Shown in pieces: positions 10,518 through 22,627 of a stretch of 64,000 bases of DNA. Below the pieces are notes generated by a model. That model was not told the DNA's origin. It saw only the letters and a program-made list of their open reading frames with translations, and searched no databases. The translations under genes and the position numbers were made by a program. How positions within the stretch are numbered: the stretch's first letter is position 1; every line of letters begins with the position of its first letter. This DNA is from Mallotus nudiflorus (Eukaryota; Streptophyta; Magnoliopsida; Malpighiales; Euphorbiaceae), in NCBI GenBank assembly GCA_947683625.1, contig CANTUR010000894.1, positions 124,001 through 188,000 of the forward strand. The letters run 5' to 3'.

Positions 10518-13204
10518 TAAAATCATTCACTTAGAGCTGGCTTGATTTAGTCATGAAATTAAGCCTCTCTAATTGTCAATTAGAAAAAGCTGCAGCTTCA
10601 CCAATTTGATTATATCCAATTATTTTTTTCTAGGATGGATTCAAAATGAGCGCATATGGTTAATTGATTTTTTTTTCTGTAATTACCATGTATTTGTTTC
10701 AAAGGTTATGGCCAGAATTGGATTTTACCTAATAAAGCAATTAACCTGATAATCACATTATATTTCTATGTAATTTGACTAAGATGTTTTAGTCTATGCA
10801 TATCAATTTCACATCATTTTTTATGTATTGCTTTTATATTATACTTGTAAATTCAAATTATAATTTGTGATCACAAGTTGTTTCATTCATTAATAAAATT
10901 TTGATAAAAATCATGGGATCACATGAAAATAGCGAATTCATAATTTAAAATTTTAAACTGTATCAATAACATATAATACAATTACATTATATAAAATTTT
11001 GATGTTAAGTCATTAATTTTTAATTATACTTTAATACATTTAAATTAGTTAACTTTTAAATTAAATTGAATCATTAATTTAACAAATAATGAAAAAAAAA
11101 GAGAGCTAAAAGTGTCAAAATGTTTACATGATTATTGTTTAATTATTAATGCAAGATTCTTATTTTAATAGAATGTGGATGAGGTTGTTGTTCGGGGAAG
11201 TCAACGACATAAGGGACTTATTTCATTATGATAAAATCAGATTTTAACAACCAACAGCAATGACATAAATTAATAGGAGGTTGAATTTCGTTTAAACTAT
11301 ATTTTAGATTCAAAATTATATAAATTAATTGTTAAATTTTTTTTATTGTTATAATTCTATTCAAATGTACTCTAAATACTAATAATTTAAAAAAAAAACT
11401 TTTAACAATTTCATTTTTATTATTTTTACTTACTTTTATATATTTCCTTTTGTTTTATGTTCATCGAATATAATTGTTTACATTCCGACTCATGATGTAA
11501 ATAGTAGATAAATAAATATACAAAAAATAAATTAATTAATTACAAGCTATAGTTTATAATTATTTAAATTATAGCAAGATGCATTCAATTTATTTTAAAT
11601 TTTAAATTTCATCATTTTAAATAATAATTAAAAAATTTAAAAAATTTTAAATAAATTAATTAATATTAGGACAATATAATAATTGCTTCCAAAAAAATTT
11701 TATCATCTTGCAGACTGGGGTGTCGCGGTTCGTGTCATGTGCCGATGTCCTAAATTAAATAGTTATTAAAATTTCAGAATAGCTCAGAAAGCACAAAATT
11801 TAAATTAAAAAATTTTTAATTCTGAAAATTTATTTCTATCGGGAAATCATATGGACAAAAGTGAATGAATATTTAAAAGAATGGTTCTAAGTTATAACAC
11901 ACGCTCCTCCAGCTGTTCCTCGTTGACTTGTCTTCCACATTTGCTGGAACACTCTAGTATCATCTGGACCGTTCATTTGATTGAGGACCCACCATCGTGT
12001 GCTGACATGTACGACCCAGATCCCAAATTGATGGTTTCCAGCAAAAGCTTTGACTTTTTTTTCCTCGGCGCAAATATGTTTATTTAACACGCTCCAACGT
12101 TTTTTGTAAGAAGTAGGCTCCATACGACAACTGGCAAGCCAAGCAATGGTCAAATGATTTTTCTTTTTCTCTATGGACCGTTGGACATCAAAATTGAACA
12201 AATTATGATAAATACAATTATGCAAATATTTTCATAATTATGGAAATATTTAGCTGCTAGTTGAATTAATATTTTTTTTTAAATCCATCTCTTTATTTTT
12301 TTTTACTTTAAAACCATCAATATTCAAAATTTGCAGAATTTTAATCTTTTATTAACATATTTTAACGGTTTTTATAAAAAAAAATTCATCTCTTTAAAGA
12401 GGAAAGAATAATACTTTTGAAAACAATATGTGTTTAGATTTGTAAAATTTGAAACTAAATTGGATTAATATTTTAATTGAAATTTTTAAATTTTAAGTTT
12501 TAATGCCAACCTGGTTAAAAATTTAATTTTTTTATTAGATTCATATATGTGCCAATATATAAATATATATTAGTTTAAAATAAATTAACAAAAAATTAAT
12601 ATTTTCAAATTTGTTAAGATAAAATTAAAATTTTGTTGAATTTTGTTTATTTAAGCTTGATTTAAAAAAATTATGTATTCATGCTCGGATAATTTAGCAA
12701 ATGAACAGTTAGTAAAAATTCTAATTAAACTATTAAAAAAATTTTATATAATGTAATATTTAATTGACCAAACACAATGATTTAAACAATATACATTCCT
12801 TCCACATTAAGGTAAACAAAGATAATTTTATATTTCTACAATAACAACATGTGGACTCTACTTTTGAAGAGAAATTATTTGTGCCGGATTTAATGATAAT
12901 TTTTGTCTAAGAGAAATTTTTGTGATTATTTTTTAATATTTGGTTCATAAGTATTTAACTTATATTTTTATTTTATCTATAGAGGAGGATGAGATTCGAA
13001 TTCTTACATTTTATATATGTCATGTCTCGGGAACGGAATAGCAAACCATCCCGTCTCTAGGATGGTAAATATATTTAGGTTATATTAGCTTCTTAACTTT
13101 TGAAGTGATTATTAATAATAACTATATTAACTGAGAAATTAACAGCAGTTAAAATTCGTCTCCTCTCGTGAAGGTTTGAAACGATAGCCAGTCCAACTTC
13201 TATC
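10518..13204. other. Intergenic DNA upstream of the WNK gene
   Basis: Mostly AT-rich. A more balanced stretch at about 11880-12190 is open in two frames but lacks recognisable protein character. No RNA gene seen. Confidence 0.5.
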
Positions 13205-13690
13205 TTAATAAATAGCCACCCTCCAAAACTCTTGAGCTTTTTCAAACCCTCCTCTTCTTTTCGACTACTTTTATATCAAACCAAAGCTTCTGTCTCAAGA
13301 TTTCTAGTTCTTCTTTAGATCTCTCAACAAGAGCTTCTTAAGCTCTTCGTTGTTGGGTTGATCTCGTTTTATGGTATCTTCTTCTATTTCTCTTCATCTT
13401 TAGTCCATTCTGTTATTGTTTGGATTATTTTCTGTTATAGCTCTGCTGGTCTTTGGATTTCTGGGTTTGATCTGAATTTATTGGTTATTAATGTTATAAT
13501 ATGAGAATTATGCAAAGATTTCTTGAATATTTTTTGCTGAAATTAAGCTGTTCATACATAAAAACTCATCAAGAATTGCTCTTGTTTTGCTGAAGTATTG
13601 AATTTTAATTTTTTGAAGAAAATTAGAGCTCACATGGTTAATTTTGACTTACATATTGTTTGATATTTTGGTGCGTAATTTTGCTTGCAG
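13205..13690 (+). promoter_or_regulatory. WNK promoter edge, 5' UTR and 5' intron
   Basis: A TATA-like TTAATAAATAG (13205-13215) is followed by a CT-rich leader ending in ATG at 13371-13373. A donor (GTATCTTC) at 13374 and an acceptor (TTGCTTGCAG) ending at 13690 bound a 317-bp intron. After splicing the exon-1 ATG sits directly before, and in frame with, the ATG at 13691. Confidence 0.55.
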
Positions 13691-14678
13691 ATGCCTAGTG
13701 TCATGCACGATCCATCTGATAAGGATTCAGAACCCTTTGTGGAGATTGATCCCACAGGGCGCTATGGCCGTTACAGAGAACTATTAGGCTCAGGAGCAGT
13801 GAAAAAGGTTTATCGTGCATTTGATCAAGAAGAAGGAATAGAAGTAGCATGGAATCAAGTGAAGTTAAGAAACTTCACTAATGATCCAGCCATGATCGAT
13901 AGGCTTTACGCAGAGGTTCGACTGCTAAGAAGCTTAACGAACAAGAACATTATTTCTTTCTACAATGTGTGGCATGATGAGGATCATAATACATTGAATT
14001 TCATAACTGAAGTTTGTACTTCTGGAAATTTGAGAGAATATAGGAAGAAACATAGACAAGTTTCAATGAAGGCGCTAAAGAAATGGTCGAAACAGGTCCT
14101 GAAAGGCTTGAATTATTTGCACACTCATGACCCTTGTATCATTCACAGAGATCTCAATTGCAGTAACTTGTTTGTCAACGGAAACATCGGCCAGGTACTC
14201 ACTTATATATATGTTCTCAAGTTTCAAGGAAGTTGGTGTATTTATAGCTTTAGCACTGATGTTGTTGTTGGTTCTATGTGAACAGGTTAAGATCGGTGAT
14301 CTTGGTTTGGCTGCAATAGTGGGGAAGAGTCACTCAGCGCATTCAATTCTTGGGACACCAGAATTCATGGCACCGGAGTTGTATGAGGAGGATTATACAG
14401 AAATGGTTGACATTTATTCATTTGGCATGTGTGTGTTAGAGATGGTGACATTGGAGATCCCATATAGCGAGTGTGATAATGTTGCAAGGATATACAAGAA
14501 GGTTTCCTCAGGAATTAGGCCTCTTGCTTTGAACAAGGTTAAAAACCCCGAAGTTAAGGAATTCATTGAGAAGTGCCTTGCTCAACCTAGGCTAAGACCT
14601 TCTGCTGCAGATCTTCTCAAGGATCCATTCTTTGACGGAATTGATGATGACGAAAATGATGATAGTGCTAGTTCATGA
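13691..14678 (+). CDS. WNK11: WNK-family serine/threonine kinase, WNK11-like
   Basis: Two coding exons, 13691-14194 and 14286-14678, with a 91-bp GT-AG intron, encode 298 residues (299 if the ATG at 13371 in the leader exon is used). WNK kinases lack the usual lysine in strand beta-3 and use one in the glycine-rich loop. Here the loop reads GSGAVKKVY with that lysine at about residue 38, and beta-3 reads VAWNQVKL. The catalytic loop is HRDLNCSN (Asp154). The magnesium motif is DLG (173-175), as in WNKs, then GTPEFMAPE. The short acidic C-terminus ends DDDENDDSASS. The length fits the short plant WNK11/WNK8 group rather than the long WNKs. It is likely a soluble active kinase. Assignment to WNK11 rather than a close paralogue is by similarity of size and sequence. 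Confidence 0.88.
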
Positions 14679-17009
14679 TCCTATATAGTATTATGATTGT
14701 GTTATGTGTTACTAATTGTAATTATACTAATCACATATTGGTGTATATGGCTTAATTAATTAGCCCTATTGGTGTTGCTTGTCAATTTTTTTTTCTCAAC
14801 CATATACTCCCTTTTGTTTCTGTTTTGTTTTTGTTTATTGCTGGGCACATGGAAAGAATGATTTCTATGCTTTTTCATGTTGTTCCATCTTTTTAAAAAG
14901 AGAAATGAAATTTATTAAAATGAAGAGATAAAAAAAAAAAAGGAAAGATTTCCATTCCATTAAATGATTTGAAAAAACATGACAATTATTCTTTCTTATT
15001 AAGCTAATGTATTGAAAAAATATTACAATTATTGATAACTATTGAGATTAATTGACAGGGTTGATTCTATTTGAATGAAGTTTCATATTTGAATTTTGAT
15101 GTACGCAACCGTGTTTAATTAATTGTTGGAAGATTTTTACCTTTTTTGCTATTCTTTCAAAATCAAACTAAATTAGTTAAAATCCAATGAATTAGTAGTT
15201 TAGAAAAAAAAAATTATAATTATTTTTTGATATAAATATTTCTATATTTCGTAACTTAAGAAACCTGACTAATTCATATGAATAAGTGGATTTTAATGAC
15301 ATCTTTTATTTCTGATAAAGGCAAAAGTGAACATCTTTCAAGATTTTAAGTCGGTGAAATTAGGAGTGATGTCCAAGCAAAGAAAAGGGTTGAATAAAGT
15401 ACAAGTGAAATGGGTGAACAATCTCTAAACAAGAAGCAAGATAAATGGGTAATGTTAGATTTGCTAACATGTACAGATTATGACCCCCAAAGCAAACGAC
15501 CTTTCAGATTTCGTATAGCAAGCAGCAATACATGGGGGCAAAAAGAGCAAGTGGGTCTCCAATAAAAAAAAAAGCCTCATTCTCATTATGTTGTCTATCT
15601 GTCACACGATTTAAGCAAGTTTGTTGAGAGTTAATAGTGGCTTTGCTGATTTGGCTTCCATTTTCAAAAAGAGAAAAGAGTTGCAGAATCTGTCGTCAAA
15701 CATTGTTCTCTAGAGATAAGGTTCCAAAAATAAAAATACTGAATTAGTTCATTTGTAAAACAATTGCTACCAATAACGGTTGGATCAATTAGCGGTTAGT
15801 AAAGGTCTATTTTCATTTAAGCCATATCTCTAATTTGAATTATGATATTAGTAACAAGTCGTCAACTTGTTTTTGTTATAGACCAACTTTGCATTTGCAG
15901 GCTCTATTCAAGATTAAACTCTATGTGTGTATGGACGTAGACAAAAGCTTTCAAGGGAGTTTACAAGGTTGTATTGAATTTAATTAGTCAAAAGATGAGG
16001 CATTATAAGTTTCTTATTGTAATAACCGAAAAAAAAAAGATGTATAATGAAATTCTGAATGCTTCTATTCAGACAACTTTTAAATTTCAACGCTAACTCA
16101 TTATGAATTCTCAATTGAATAATCCAGTATGGATTGAAGGTGAATTGAAATAATAAATTAATAATACCTTTGTGATGGTGGTAGTGGTAGTTGTAACCTG
16201 TAAAACACGTTTTCTGCCCTTTAATATTTATTTATTTTAGAAATTTTTGTTGGGCTAGTCTCAAATTTATATATATATATATCAACATAATAATAAATAA
16301 GATCCGTGAAGTTTAGTATGGATAATTAAGTTGCCGCTACAGATATATTATGAGTTCTTGAATTTCAGGTTAAAACTTCACATTTTCATATTGGTTTATT
16401 CCCATCCTCTATTGATGAGTAACAAAAAAAAAAATAATAAATAAATATTTCACAAATTTAATCTACCTTTTCACATTATGAGATTGTGAAAAATGAAGAG
16501 ATCTTAATTTTAAGTTCGAGCACTTAAGTAATTATATAACCTTGGCTGCTTAGTTATAACCTAAGGCTCTAATTGTCCAACCTAACTTTTGCATATTCAG
16601 GAATTCTGAACAAATGTTCCTTCGTTTTCTCATCTTCTAAAGTTTCATCAATTATTTTGACGTCAGAAGCTTCTAAAATCCTCTTTCATGTTTTTTATCC
16701 GATGTCCATTACCAATAAAAACTGGATTGTAACAGAAAAATTATATCTTCTAGGGCCAGCAATCAGCCATAGTGAGTATATGAGAATGTGATTGGTACTG
16801 ATTTAATGGGTAAATGAGTTTAGTTAAACTGAAATTTAACTAATTTATACTTTATTTATTTATTTATTATTGAGCGATATTGTGTCTAACTCTTTACGTC
16901 ACTTGATATTTATAACTATTTATGAGTCTAATTAAATGAACCTAAAAAATTTTAAAAATATAAACTATAAACTAAAATTATTTACTAAATTAATAAGTTA
17001 TAATATATT
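14679..17009. other. 3' region of WNK and intergenic DNA
   Basis: AT-rich; the 3' UTR probably ends within about 250 bp. No gene, RNA gene or full transposon recognised. Confidence 0.5.
17002..17009. repeat. Left 8-bp target-site duplication of the hAT-like element
   Basis: AATATATT precedes TAGGAGTGTGTA and recurs exactly at 22620-22627 after the opposite terminus. Confidence 0.75.
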
Positions 17010-17443
17010 TAGGAGTGTGTAAAACCGCACCAACCCACTTACCTGGATCGAAATTAACCCAATCAGAATCGGTTCAGTTTTATAAATTTGTGAGTTTTCA
17101 GTTGGAAGCAAATATATATCTTTTAAAGCTTAGCAAACTATAACATATGAGTAGCTAAAGGAAGAGATGTCAACTGAGACCCGTTGGCACCAACGAGCAA
17201 GAGTGGATTGGGTTTGGTAATGTGCTATAGAATTGTTACCTAACTTACGCGAAAGAATCATCCTCTAGAAAACTAGCATCTCGGATGGTTGAGCGAAAAC
17301 TAAAGCATGGAGTGAATCTGATTCTGGAAATGGGGAATTGAAAATGGAAAAGCATTCGCCCAATTTTCCCTGGGAAAAGGCATATATAGTAGTATCACAT
17401 TCATTTCGTTACGCCTCATGGAGCGGACTAATAAGATATCGTG

Positions 17444-17445
<2 letters not shown>

Positions 17446-17478
<33 letters not shown>
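17446..17478. repeat. TA dinucleotide microsatellite
   Basis: Uninterrupted TA run; a second TA run lies at 17558-17576. Confidence 0.9.
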
Positions 17479-17481
<3 letters not shown>

Positions 17482-17603
17482 ATTAAAGAAAAAAATAATA
17501 ACAAAGAATTTTTTAGATTTTAGAAAAAGAATCTGTTTATAGGTTGTTTAGGGAGATTATATATATATATATATATCACATGAGACACTTATATTAATTA
17601 AAT

Positions 17604-17632
17604 GAGGCTGCGGGTTTGAAACCCACAGCCTC
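17604..17632. repeat. Short near-perfect palindrome
   Basis: GAGGCTGCGGGTTT is followed almost at once by AAACCCACAGCCTC, its reverse complement except for one base. The right arm recurs as a direct copy at 17660-17674. Confidence 0.7.
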
Positions 17633-17778
17633 AAGTGTTGCTTCTGCATTTGGGAAAAAAAAACCCACAGCCTCCCGTATTTCTTTTATGCAGTGTTGTT
17701 TTATGCATGCTAACGCTATTAGAACACTTGCGGTTTGTTATTTTGATTTTTCTTTTATGTTTGTTACTACTTAATCGA

Positions 17779-18069
17779 TGTTAGAAATCAAAGATTGTAT
17801 TTTAGTTTAGGATGATGAGAAGTAGTAATAAATGGGAGAAGAGAATTTTTATATTTGAAAGAAACATAAATTTTTTTAAAATATTTACAATCAATATACA
17901 TATGGTATTTATACTATCATAATATACTATAATAAGTTATAAACTTTTTTAGGTAAAAAAATATATACTGTAAACTTAAAATAATTTTCTTTTTTATAAT
18001 TATTATTTAGCACATATTAAATATAGAAATGTTATTTTTTTTATTTAGTAAAAGTCTCAGTTCTTAATA
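17779..18069 (-). repeat. 3' LTR of the minus-strand copia element
   Basis: It begins TGTTAGAAAT and ends CTTAATA, where the intact terminus would be ACA. It aligns along its whole length with 22214-22506. Confidence 0.88.
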
Positions 18070-21000
18070 CTCCTCCTTGAGACTTTTATTGGAAATACCG
18101 AGTTTCATCCTTGAGAACTTGTATCTTGCTTTTCGAAGGGTTTTGGTAAATATATCAACTAATTGAAATTTTGTGGGACAGTGAACCAGCTTGACTTCCT
18201 TCTCTTGTTCGACATCTCTGATTAAATGAAATTTTACCTTAATATGTTTTGTTTTGCTATGATAAACTGAATTTTTTGCTATAGCAATGATAGACTTGTT
18301 ATCCACTAGGACTTCAATGGGTTCAAATTTCTTGTACCCCATATTAGCAAGTATTTTTCTTAACCATATGGCTTGATTAACTGCCATAGATGCTGCAATA
18401 AATTATGCTTCGGCAATTGATTAAGCAACAACTTCTTACTTCTTAAAGATCCATGAGAAGACTCCAAAGCTAAGTGTAAAAGTGTAGCTAGAGGTACTCT
18501 TCATATCATTAATAGAACCTCCCCAATCACTATCAGAATAAACAACTAGCTTTGGGCTTAAACATGGTTGGAAAAAAACTCCATAATCTGAAGTTCCTCT
18601 TAAGTATCTCATAACTCTCTTAGTTGTCCCTAAGTGAATTTCATTAGGTTCATTCATAAACTTTGAAATTAGATTTCTCCCATACATCAAATCAGGTCTA
18701 ATGGCTGTAATGTACAACAAACTACCAATGAGACTCATGTAGTACCTTGGATCAACCTTCTTTTGCTCATCAGATTTGGATAACTTCTCATTCACCATAA
18801 GTGGAGTTGCCATTGGCTTGCAATGTTGCATTTTAAACTTCTTCAAAATGGCTTTTACATACTTGGCTTATGAAATAAATATTCCATCATGTGATTGATG
18901 AATCTCCATGCTAAGAAAATAATTCATCAACCTTAAATTTGTCATCTTGAAATTCTTCTTTATCTCATTCTTGAAGGTCATAATCATTTTTGGATTGTTA
19001 CCAGTTATAAGTAAATCATCAACGTAAAGTGAAATAAATAGAGTGTTTGACTTGTTATGGCTTTTGATGTAAAGTGTATGCTAATTCTTGCTCCTCCTAA
19101 AGCTTTGATCATAGAAATGAAAGTCAATTTTATTTTACTAAGCTCTGGGAGCTTGTTTTAGACCATACAAGGCCTTCTTAAGATGATAAACCTGATGTTC
19201 TATTTCTTTCATAACAAAACCTTTTGGTTGCTCAACATATATCTCCTCCTCGAGGTTGCCATTGAGGAATGCAGACTTAACATCAGGTTAGTAAAACATC
19301 TAACTATTTTTAGCTGCTAATGCGATTAAAGTTCTAACTGTATCAAGTTTTACAACCGGAGCAAAGGTATCTCCATAATCAATTCCAACTTATTGAAAAG
19401 ATCCTTTGATAACTAATCTCACCTTATGCTTATTAATTGACCCGTCTAGATTTAGCTTGGTTTTAAAGACCCATTTTACACCAATCACTTGTCTATTCTT
19501 TGATTTATCAAATAACTCCCATGTGTGAATTTTTTTTTATCATATTGATTTCATACAATATGGCTTTTTGCCACTCCTTAGCCTTAGAAGCTTCAATATA
19601 GTTATTTGGCTCATGAATTACAAAGTGACAAGATTTATACATTTCTGGATCTAGATGGATGACTAGATAATCTTGATATATATCAGTTAAAAGCCTTTTA
19701 CCTCTTCATCTTGTAGTAATCTCACTGGACAATGGTGTATGAACCTCATCTGGAGAATTCATTGGCGTGGTTGGAGAAATCCCACCATCATCATCTTTAT
19801 AATCATCTTGGACATATTTTGGATACTTTTCAAATTAAGGAACCAGAATAATACTTCTTTCAATCTTATGTTCATTCCAATTCCACATTGCATTCCCATT
19901 AAATTCCATATCTTGACTGATAATAATGTTTTCAGTGTTAAGATTGAAGATTCTATAGCTTTTTTATTGAGAGTTATAGCCAAGAAAAATTCCTTTTTTT
20001 GATTTATCATCAATCTTGCCCCTCTTCTAAGATAGGACATATACATAACAAATTGAGTTAAATACCGTAAGATGTTTAGTTGTTGGTTTAACCTTACTCT
20101 AAGCTTCAAATGGGGTTTTTTGTTGCATAGCCTTAGTGGGAAGCCTGTTTAACAAGTATATAGCAGTGTACACAGCTTCTACCCATAATTTCTTAGGCAT
20201 TTTCTTCTCTGCAAGCATGCATCTTGCCATTTCCATAATGGTTTTATTCTTTCTTTCAAAAACTCCATTCTGTTGAGGCATATACCCAACTATGAGTTGA
20301 TGTTCAACACCTGCATCATCACAAAACTTGTCAAACTCAAATGAAATGTACTTTTTTCCCCTATTAGATTGAATTCTCTTCATTTCCACAAAAGCTTTGA
20401 ATTTTTTGAAGATATGGAACACATTTGATCCATCTTTCATGAAATACACCAATGTCATTTGGGTGAAATCATTAATGAACAATATGAAATATTTGTTCTC
20501 ATTGAGGGACAAAGTCCTCTGGGGGTCCACAAATGTCGTTGTGCACAAGTTCAAGTTTCTCCTTTGCTCTTTACATCCTTTTTATTGGAAAAGGCTTCTT
20601 GTGTTGCTTACCAAGTCAGCAAGCTTCACACAAACTATTAACATCATAAGTTGAAGAAAGATCTCGAACAATATTTATTTAATGGATAAGTTTGAGAGCA
20701 TCTAAGTTATAGTGCCTATATCTTTTATGCCACAACCATGTCTCACCACTTTGGGCTTTATTAGCCTCTTCAATAAAGTCATTCCATTTCAGGGAAAAGC
20801 TCTTATTTTGTATTTTGAGATGAGCAATCTCCCTTTTTTCGGATCAAATATTATGCAATGATCACATTTAAAATTGATAAAATATTCGTGCTTGATCATT
20901 TAAGGGACACTCAATAAATTTTCATTGAGCTCAGTGACTAAAAGAACATCTTTTATGAGCTTAACACCTTTTTTGCTATCGATTTGTACAATCCCTTTGC

Positions 21001-21150
21001 CTTAAGATTCCACTACTGCTCCATTTCCGATTCGAACAAGAATCTTTACATAACTGTTAAGATTAATAAGCTTAACACCTTTTTTGCTATTAATTTGTAC
21101 AGGTCAAATGACTTGTGCATCCACAGTCAACAAGCCAACTCTTATTGCCT
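18064..21150 (-). pseudogene. Broken copia pol: protease, integrase, RT, RNase H
   Basis: On the minus strand, in order: a protease site at about 21116-21128 reading DCG where Asp-Ser/Thr-Gly is usual; an integrase region (20099-20554) with PQQNGVFERKNKT, which keeps the catalytic Glu, but with Asn at the second catalytic Asp position; an RT whose active site YVDD is intact (19015-19026); and RNase H ending in VDIFTKTLRKA (18064-18387). Stops and shifts separate the pieces. The TNT1-type copia polyprotein is the nearest recognisable relative. Confidence 0.88.
18070..18085 (-). promoter_or_regulatory. Polypurine tract of the minus-strand copia element
   Basis: On the minus strand TCTCAAGGAGGAG abuts the 3' LTR. 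Confidence 0.7.
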
Positions 21151-21249
21151 TTGTTAGAGCTTGCATCTTGATAAGCATTGAATAAGTGATCTTCATTATT
21201 ACTTTTTATGAAATTTGCATATTGTTCTTGATTATTCTATTGGCCATAT

Positions 21250-22157
21250 TTTGCTCTATAATCTTTCTCGATGTAGCTAAACTTCTTACAAAATCTAGAT
21301 TAGAGCTTGCCTTTAAACCAACAATCCTTTTTTGGATGATTGGTGTTACCACAAATGCCACATGCAGGAAATTTTCCTTTATAGGAAGCATTTCCCATAG
21401 AGCCATTATATGCTCAAATATTCTTTATTTGTTTCTCAAAATATTTGTCTTTGCCTCAACTGCCTTTTTGCTTTAACAACTTTGCTTGATGCCTTGTTTG
21501 AAAGGCACCTTCTGTTGAGACTTCTACCTTTTTGTTGAATTTTACCTCATATGCTAGCAATGAGCCAAAAAAACTCAGTAACACTGAGGCTGCTTAAGTC
21601 TCTGGACTCTTTAATGATTGAGACAATTGTGTTGAAATCTTTCATTAAGCTAACGAGGACTTTCTAAACTATTCTTTGATCAAGAATAGTATCACCATAA
21701 ATTTTCATTTGATTTACTACTTCCATGACTTTGAAAGAGTAATCTTTGACACTTTCACCACCCTTCATCTTGAGATTCTTAAATTCTCTTCTCTAATTAT
21801 TGAGTTTGATGAGTCTCACGTGTGTAGTTCCTTGGAACTCTTCTCAGAGTATGGCCCATCCTTCTTTTGCTGTTGAAACTCTAATAATTCTTGGTGAAAT
21901 GGAGTCAACAAGAGCATTATGGATGTGAGCCATTACTTTGGCATCCTTGATCTCATTCTCTTGTAGCACCCTTAATTGAGCTTCTATGTATTGCTCCTCT
22001 TTTTTTCTTGACTCAAAGCCATTTTCTACAATTTTCCATAAATCATTTGCTTTAAAAAAAAAGGTCTCATTTTGATAGTCCGATAATCATAGTTTTCTCC
22101 CATGAAAGTTGGAAGTGTGGCTAAGGAGATAGTAGATGATGTGGAGGTTGAAGCCAT
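21250..22157 (-). pseudogene. Broken copia gag with CCHC zinc knuckle
   Basis: The minus-strand ATG at 22157 opens MASTSTSSTISLATLPTF, a common start of copia Gag. Later text includes GWAILREEF and a CX2CX4HX4C knuckle (CGICGNTNHPKKDC, 21321-21366) that would bind element RNA. Stops interrupt the frame in several places. Confidence 0.8.
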
Positions 22158-22194
22158 AAAAAAATTTTATTATAGTTTTAACCCTTAAGATCTT

Positions 22195-22211
22195 CTACTG
22201 CTATGATATCA
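22195..22211 (-). promoter_or_regulatory. Primer-binding site, tRNA-Met type (decayed)
   Basis: Just inside the 5' LTR the minus strand reads TGATATCATAGC. This differs at two bases from the TGGTATCAGAGC that pairs with initiator tRNA-Met. Confidence 0.65.
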
Positions 22212-22213
22212 CT

Positions 22214-22506
22214 TGTTAGAAATTAGAGATTGTATTTAAGTTTAGTATGGTGAGAAGTAGTAATAAATGGGAGAAGAGAATTCTTATATTTGGAAGAAAT
22301 ATAATTTTTTTGATATATTTACAATCAATATACATACAGTATTTATACTATTACCATATACTGTAATAAGTTATAAACTTTTTTAGGTAAATAAATATAT
22401 ACCATAAACTTGAAACAATTTCTGCTGTTTTTTTTTTTATTATTTAGCACATACTAAATATAGAAATATTATTTCTTTTATTTAGTAAAAGTCTCATTTC
22501 TTAACA
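22214..22506 (-). repeat. 5' LTR of the minus-strand copia element
   Basis: TGTTAGAAAT to CTTAACA, 293 bp, partner of 17779-18069. Confidence 0.88.
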
Positions 22507-22627
22507 ATCAGTTTTCGAATAACGAACCAAATCCACATATAATCTTTGGATTTCGGTTTGATTTTAATTTTTTTTTTTTAAATGAAACCCGACCAGACTC
22601 CACCCAATACACACTCCTAAATATATT

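Larger units (their letters stand above)
17779..22506 (-). mobile_element. Full-length Ty1/copia retrotransposon, minus strand, decayed
   Basis: Two LTRs of 291 and 293 bp flank a 4.1-kb interior with gag, protease, integrase, RT and RNase H remnants in copia order on the minus strand. A tRNA-Met-like primer site and a polypurine tract are in place. The flanking 5-mers are ATCGA and ATCAG, a possible decayed target duplication. By eye the LTRs differ at about 30 of 290 positions, so the insertion is old. Stops and frame changes occur throughout. Confidence 0.9.
17010..22619. mobile_element. Non-autonomous hAT-like element interrupted by a copia element
   Basis: The ends are TAGGAGTGTGTA (17010-17021) and its exact reverse complement (22608-22619), flanked by the 8-bp duplication AATATATT. 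Eight-bp duplications and TA(G)NNGTG termini are hallmarks of the hAT superfamily. Inner flanks carry 'accgcaccaaccca' and 'gaaacccgacc' style runs common in such plant elements. Without the 4.7-kb copia insertion it is about 880 bp and has no transposase. The copia element landed inside it, so the hAT-like insertion is older. Confidence 0.7.

Noticed and set aside
11881..12225. Overlapping open frames on both strands
   Set aside because: No domain, no splice context and no codon signal; more likely regulatory or anonymous DNA.
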